Shown piece by piece: positions 62,285 to 64,000 of a stretch of 64,000 nucleotides of DNA (positions within the stretch are counted from its first letter, which is position 1; every line of letters starts with the position of its first letter). A model generated the notes under the pieces. It ran no database searches and had not been told where the DNA came from. It was given only the letters and a program-made list of their open reading frames with translations. Location: assembly GCA_000231825.2 (NCBI GenBank), contig JH720403.1, positions 1 to 64,000 on the forward strand. The letters run 5' to 3'. Origin of the DNA: Tetrahymena elliotti 4EA (taxonomy: Eukaryota; Ciliophora; Oligohymenophorea; Hymenostomatida; Tetrahymenidae). Both the position numbers and the translations under genes were made by a program.

Positions 62285-64000
62285 ATGAGATTATACACCT
62301 TAATAGTTAGTTTTGCTTTAAAGTATTGTTTCAGCTAAAATCTGCAAATATGTGAGCAATAATAGGTATTCTATGATCTGAGTTAACAAATGTGTGGTGA
62401 ATGCATGGAAAGTTGTGGTTAGTGCGACAATTTTAGTTCATGCTAGATATGCTAACCATAATCATATTATGTAAATTTTGTAATTTTTTCTATTATGATT
62501 ATAAAAATAAAATTTTTAAGGATAAAAGAACTAATAAATGTCTAATAAAATGTTCAAATAATGAGTTTTAGCAGGAATAATTTAGATTATGCTTATCTTG
62601 CTAAGTAGAAAACTGTGAGATATGCCATGAAGAAGGGCATTTATGCCAATTATGTAAAGTGGGATGGGAGCTATCAAATGATAAAAAAAACTGTCTCAAA
62701 AGTGAGTGCCTCTAAACTCAGTTTAGTTACTATAATCCTGAGACCTAAAAATGTACTAACTCATGTCCTGAATACTATGATTAAGATAAAATGATTTGCA
62801 TAAATCTTAAGAAAATGAGCCAAATAAGTTATTTTGAGAAAAAAAATTAAAGAGTATCTTCAAAAATTAAATAAGTTTTATACTTTGAATAAATAAAAGG
62901 AAATCCTATGGTAGTTATTTGATTTTTTTAATTTAATTAATAATTTTTATATGAAAAAGATTGTAACATTAGATGATTAGTTTGCTGTTTTATATTCATA
63001 TCCAGAACTTATTCCTATTAAAGAAATTTAGCTACTTGATTATGCATTTGTAGTTTAAGATAAAGAAAGTATTTACTTAATTTTAGTCTACATTTAGAAA
63101 ATATATTTACCTTTAAAAAATATTTAAATTGTTTTTTAGCTATCTTCAAGCAATATTTGGTTTTCTTAATCTTATATATTTTAATATGATTTTCTAAATA
63201 ATAATTTAATTGCATATAATTTCTTAAGAGATGAAGTAATTAATTATGAAATTAAAAACTCAATACAAATAGATTTTGTACCTTTTGCTTTTAATATTAC
63301 AAAACAAACTAGTGGAATTTCTATAGATCCTGTAAATAAAAAGATTCTAAAAAGAAATTTAGAGGATACAAAAATAGAATATGATAAAAATGGATGTTAA
63401 TTTATTGCTAATAATGTAGAGAAAATAAAACCAGAATTGGTTGACTTTAGCCAGATTGAGTATTATTTGAAGGAAAGTGAATTTATCAAGTAAGAGCCCA
63501 AAGTTAATATTGAATTAACATACCGAAAAACTGATTTTAATGATGTTGATAACTAATTCCTTTTATATAATGAAGATTCTACAATTAATATCTATGATTT
63601 GAATACTAACACTTTAATCTAACCAGAGAAACAAGAAAGCAAATTTAGTGTTATTCATAGTTTCAAGTATGATAATAAAGTAAGATTTGTTATGTACTAG
63701 CCAGGCTATTACAATGAGATATATTAGTCTGCAATACTTTGCTTTAATTTAACACTGAATTAATCACTAGGTCAATACTATTTTGAATATGTATTTTTTT
63801 GATTTTATACTAGAATTTTTCTTTATTTTTATTAATATGATATCATAGGATAAACCTCATTTTGCCTAGTCTATATCGTCTACAGGATAAATTATAGAAT
63901 TTATAGTTTTTAATGATAATAATTTTTTGATTTTAGCTTCAGAAATGGGTAAAATAAAATATTTTTTAACATTTGAATAGAATATTTAATACTAAATAAA
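62285..64000 (+). CDS. Furin-like Cys-rich surface protein with propeller-like region (3' end outside window)
   Basis: ATG 62285 begins MRLYTLIVSFALKYCFSQNL, a good signal peptide with probable cleavage after CFS. Cys-rich repeats of the furin type follow: CGECMESCGQCDNFSSCQIC, and after an intron of about 40-60 nt, CLSCQVENCEICHEEGHLCQ, LCKVGW, CLKSECL, CTNSCPEYYDQDKMIC. After a second intron (about 62870-62960) comes a roughly 270-residue beta-rich segment (ATLDDQFAVLYSYPELIP-like repeats such as YDFLNNNLIAYNFL, NQFLLYNEDSTINIYDLNTN). That segment resembles blades of a beta-propeller. After a third intron (about 63771-63848) the frame DKPHFAQSISSTGQIIEFIV continues past the window edge. It is probably a large secreted or type I membrane protein of the family truncated at 58.3 kb. 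The ligand is unknown. Confidence 0.75.

Noticed and set aside
1..64000. tRNA, rRNA, CRISPR or telomeric repeats
   Set aside because: I looked for cloverleaf boxes, GC-rich RNA blocks, regular spacer arrays and CCCCAA/TTGGGG runs and found none; tRNA genes in AT-rich sequence can still be missed by eye, and a covariance-model search would settle it.

Overview
This is almost certainly nuclear DNA of a ciliate of the Tetrahymena type. The sequence is extremely AT-rich. Clear orthologues of eukaryotic genes are open only if TAA and TAG are read as glutamine and TGA is the sole stop. Introns are GT-AG, AT-rich and mostly about 55-260 nt. Several genes belong to families greatly expanded in Tetrahymena and Paramecium: PAS-containing multipass proteins, furin-like Cys-rich membrane proteins, and RING proteins with Q/N-rich arms. 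ORF calls made with the standard code break almost every gene, so all coordinates here come from reading with the ciliate code. Exon boundaries were set by hand; those with a consistent reading phase are stated.

Layout. 0.8-8.4 kb: a very large multipass PAS protein (+). 9.1-10.6 kb: an S49 (SppA-like) peptidase (-). 11.6-12.2 kb: a small membrane protein (+). 12.6-15.9 kb: two hypothetical genes (-), one carrying repeated C-T-F-x-P motifs. 16.5-21.4 and 24.3-27.6 kb: two paralogous TMEM185-like/RING E3 ligases (-) flanking a 215-residue hypothetical gene (+). 29.2-30.1 kb: ARPC3 of the Arp2/3 complex (+). 31.6-33.7 kb: a calcyphosin-like EF-hand protein (+). 36.1-37.5 and 42.8-44.3 kb: two paralogous amino-acid permeases (+), between which lies a stand-alone divergent ubiquitin-like gene (-) at 38.6-38.8 kb. 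45.2-46.0 kb: a Q-SNARE (-). 47.3-49.1 kb: QTRT2, the partner of tRNA-guanine transglycosylase (+). 50.8-51.7 kb: a TIM22-family mitochondrial import gene (+). 53.4-54.9 kb: an aldehyde dehydrogenase (-), facing a TauD-like dioxygenase (+) at 55.9-56.8 kb.

57-64 kb is rearranged: a 100-N gap next to an (AT)n tract and a 16-nt palindrome; a direct duplication of non-coding sequence (57.1-58.0 and 61.45-62.1 kb); a shortened Cys-rich membrane gene downstream of the first copy; relics of a DDE transposase and a separate helix-turn-helix segment between the copies; and downstream of the second copy an apparently intact furin-like/propeller gene that runs off the window.

Most genes are unrelated housekeeping or signalling genes in no functional order, as usual for ciliates. 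The links the sequence does suggest are two pairs of dispersed paralogues (RING and permease), the head-to-head ALDH/dioxygenase pair, and the duplication-transposon cluster at the right end. The most unusual single object is the ubiquitin-like gene, which keeps the ubiquitin length and a Gly-Gly terminus but has lost Lys48, Lys63, Ile44 and Arg72.
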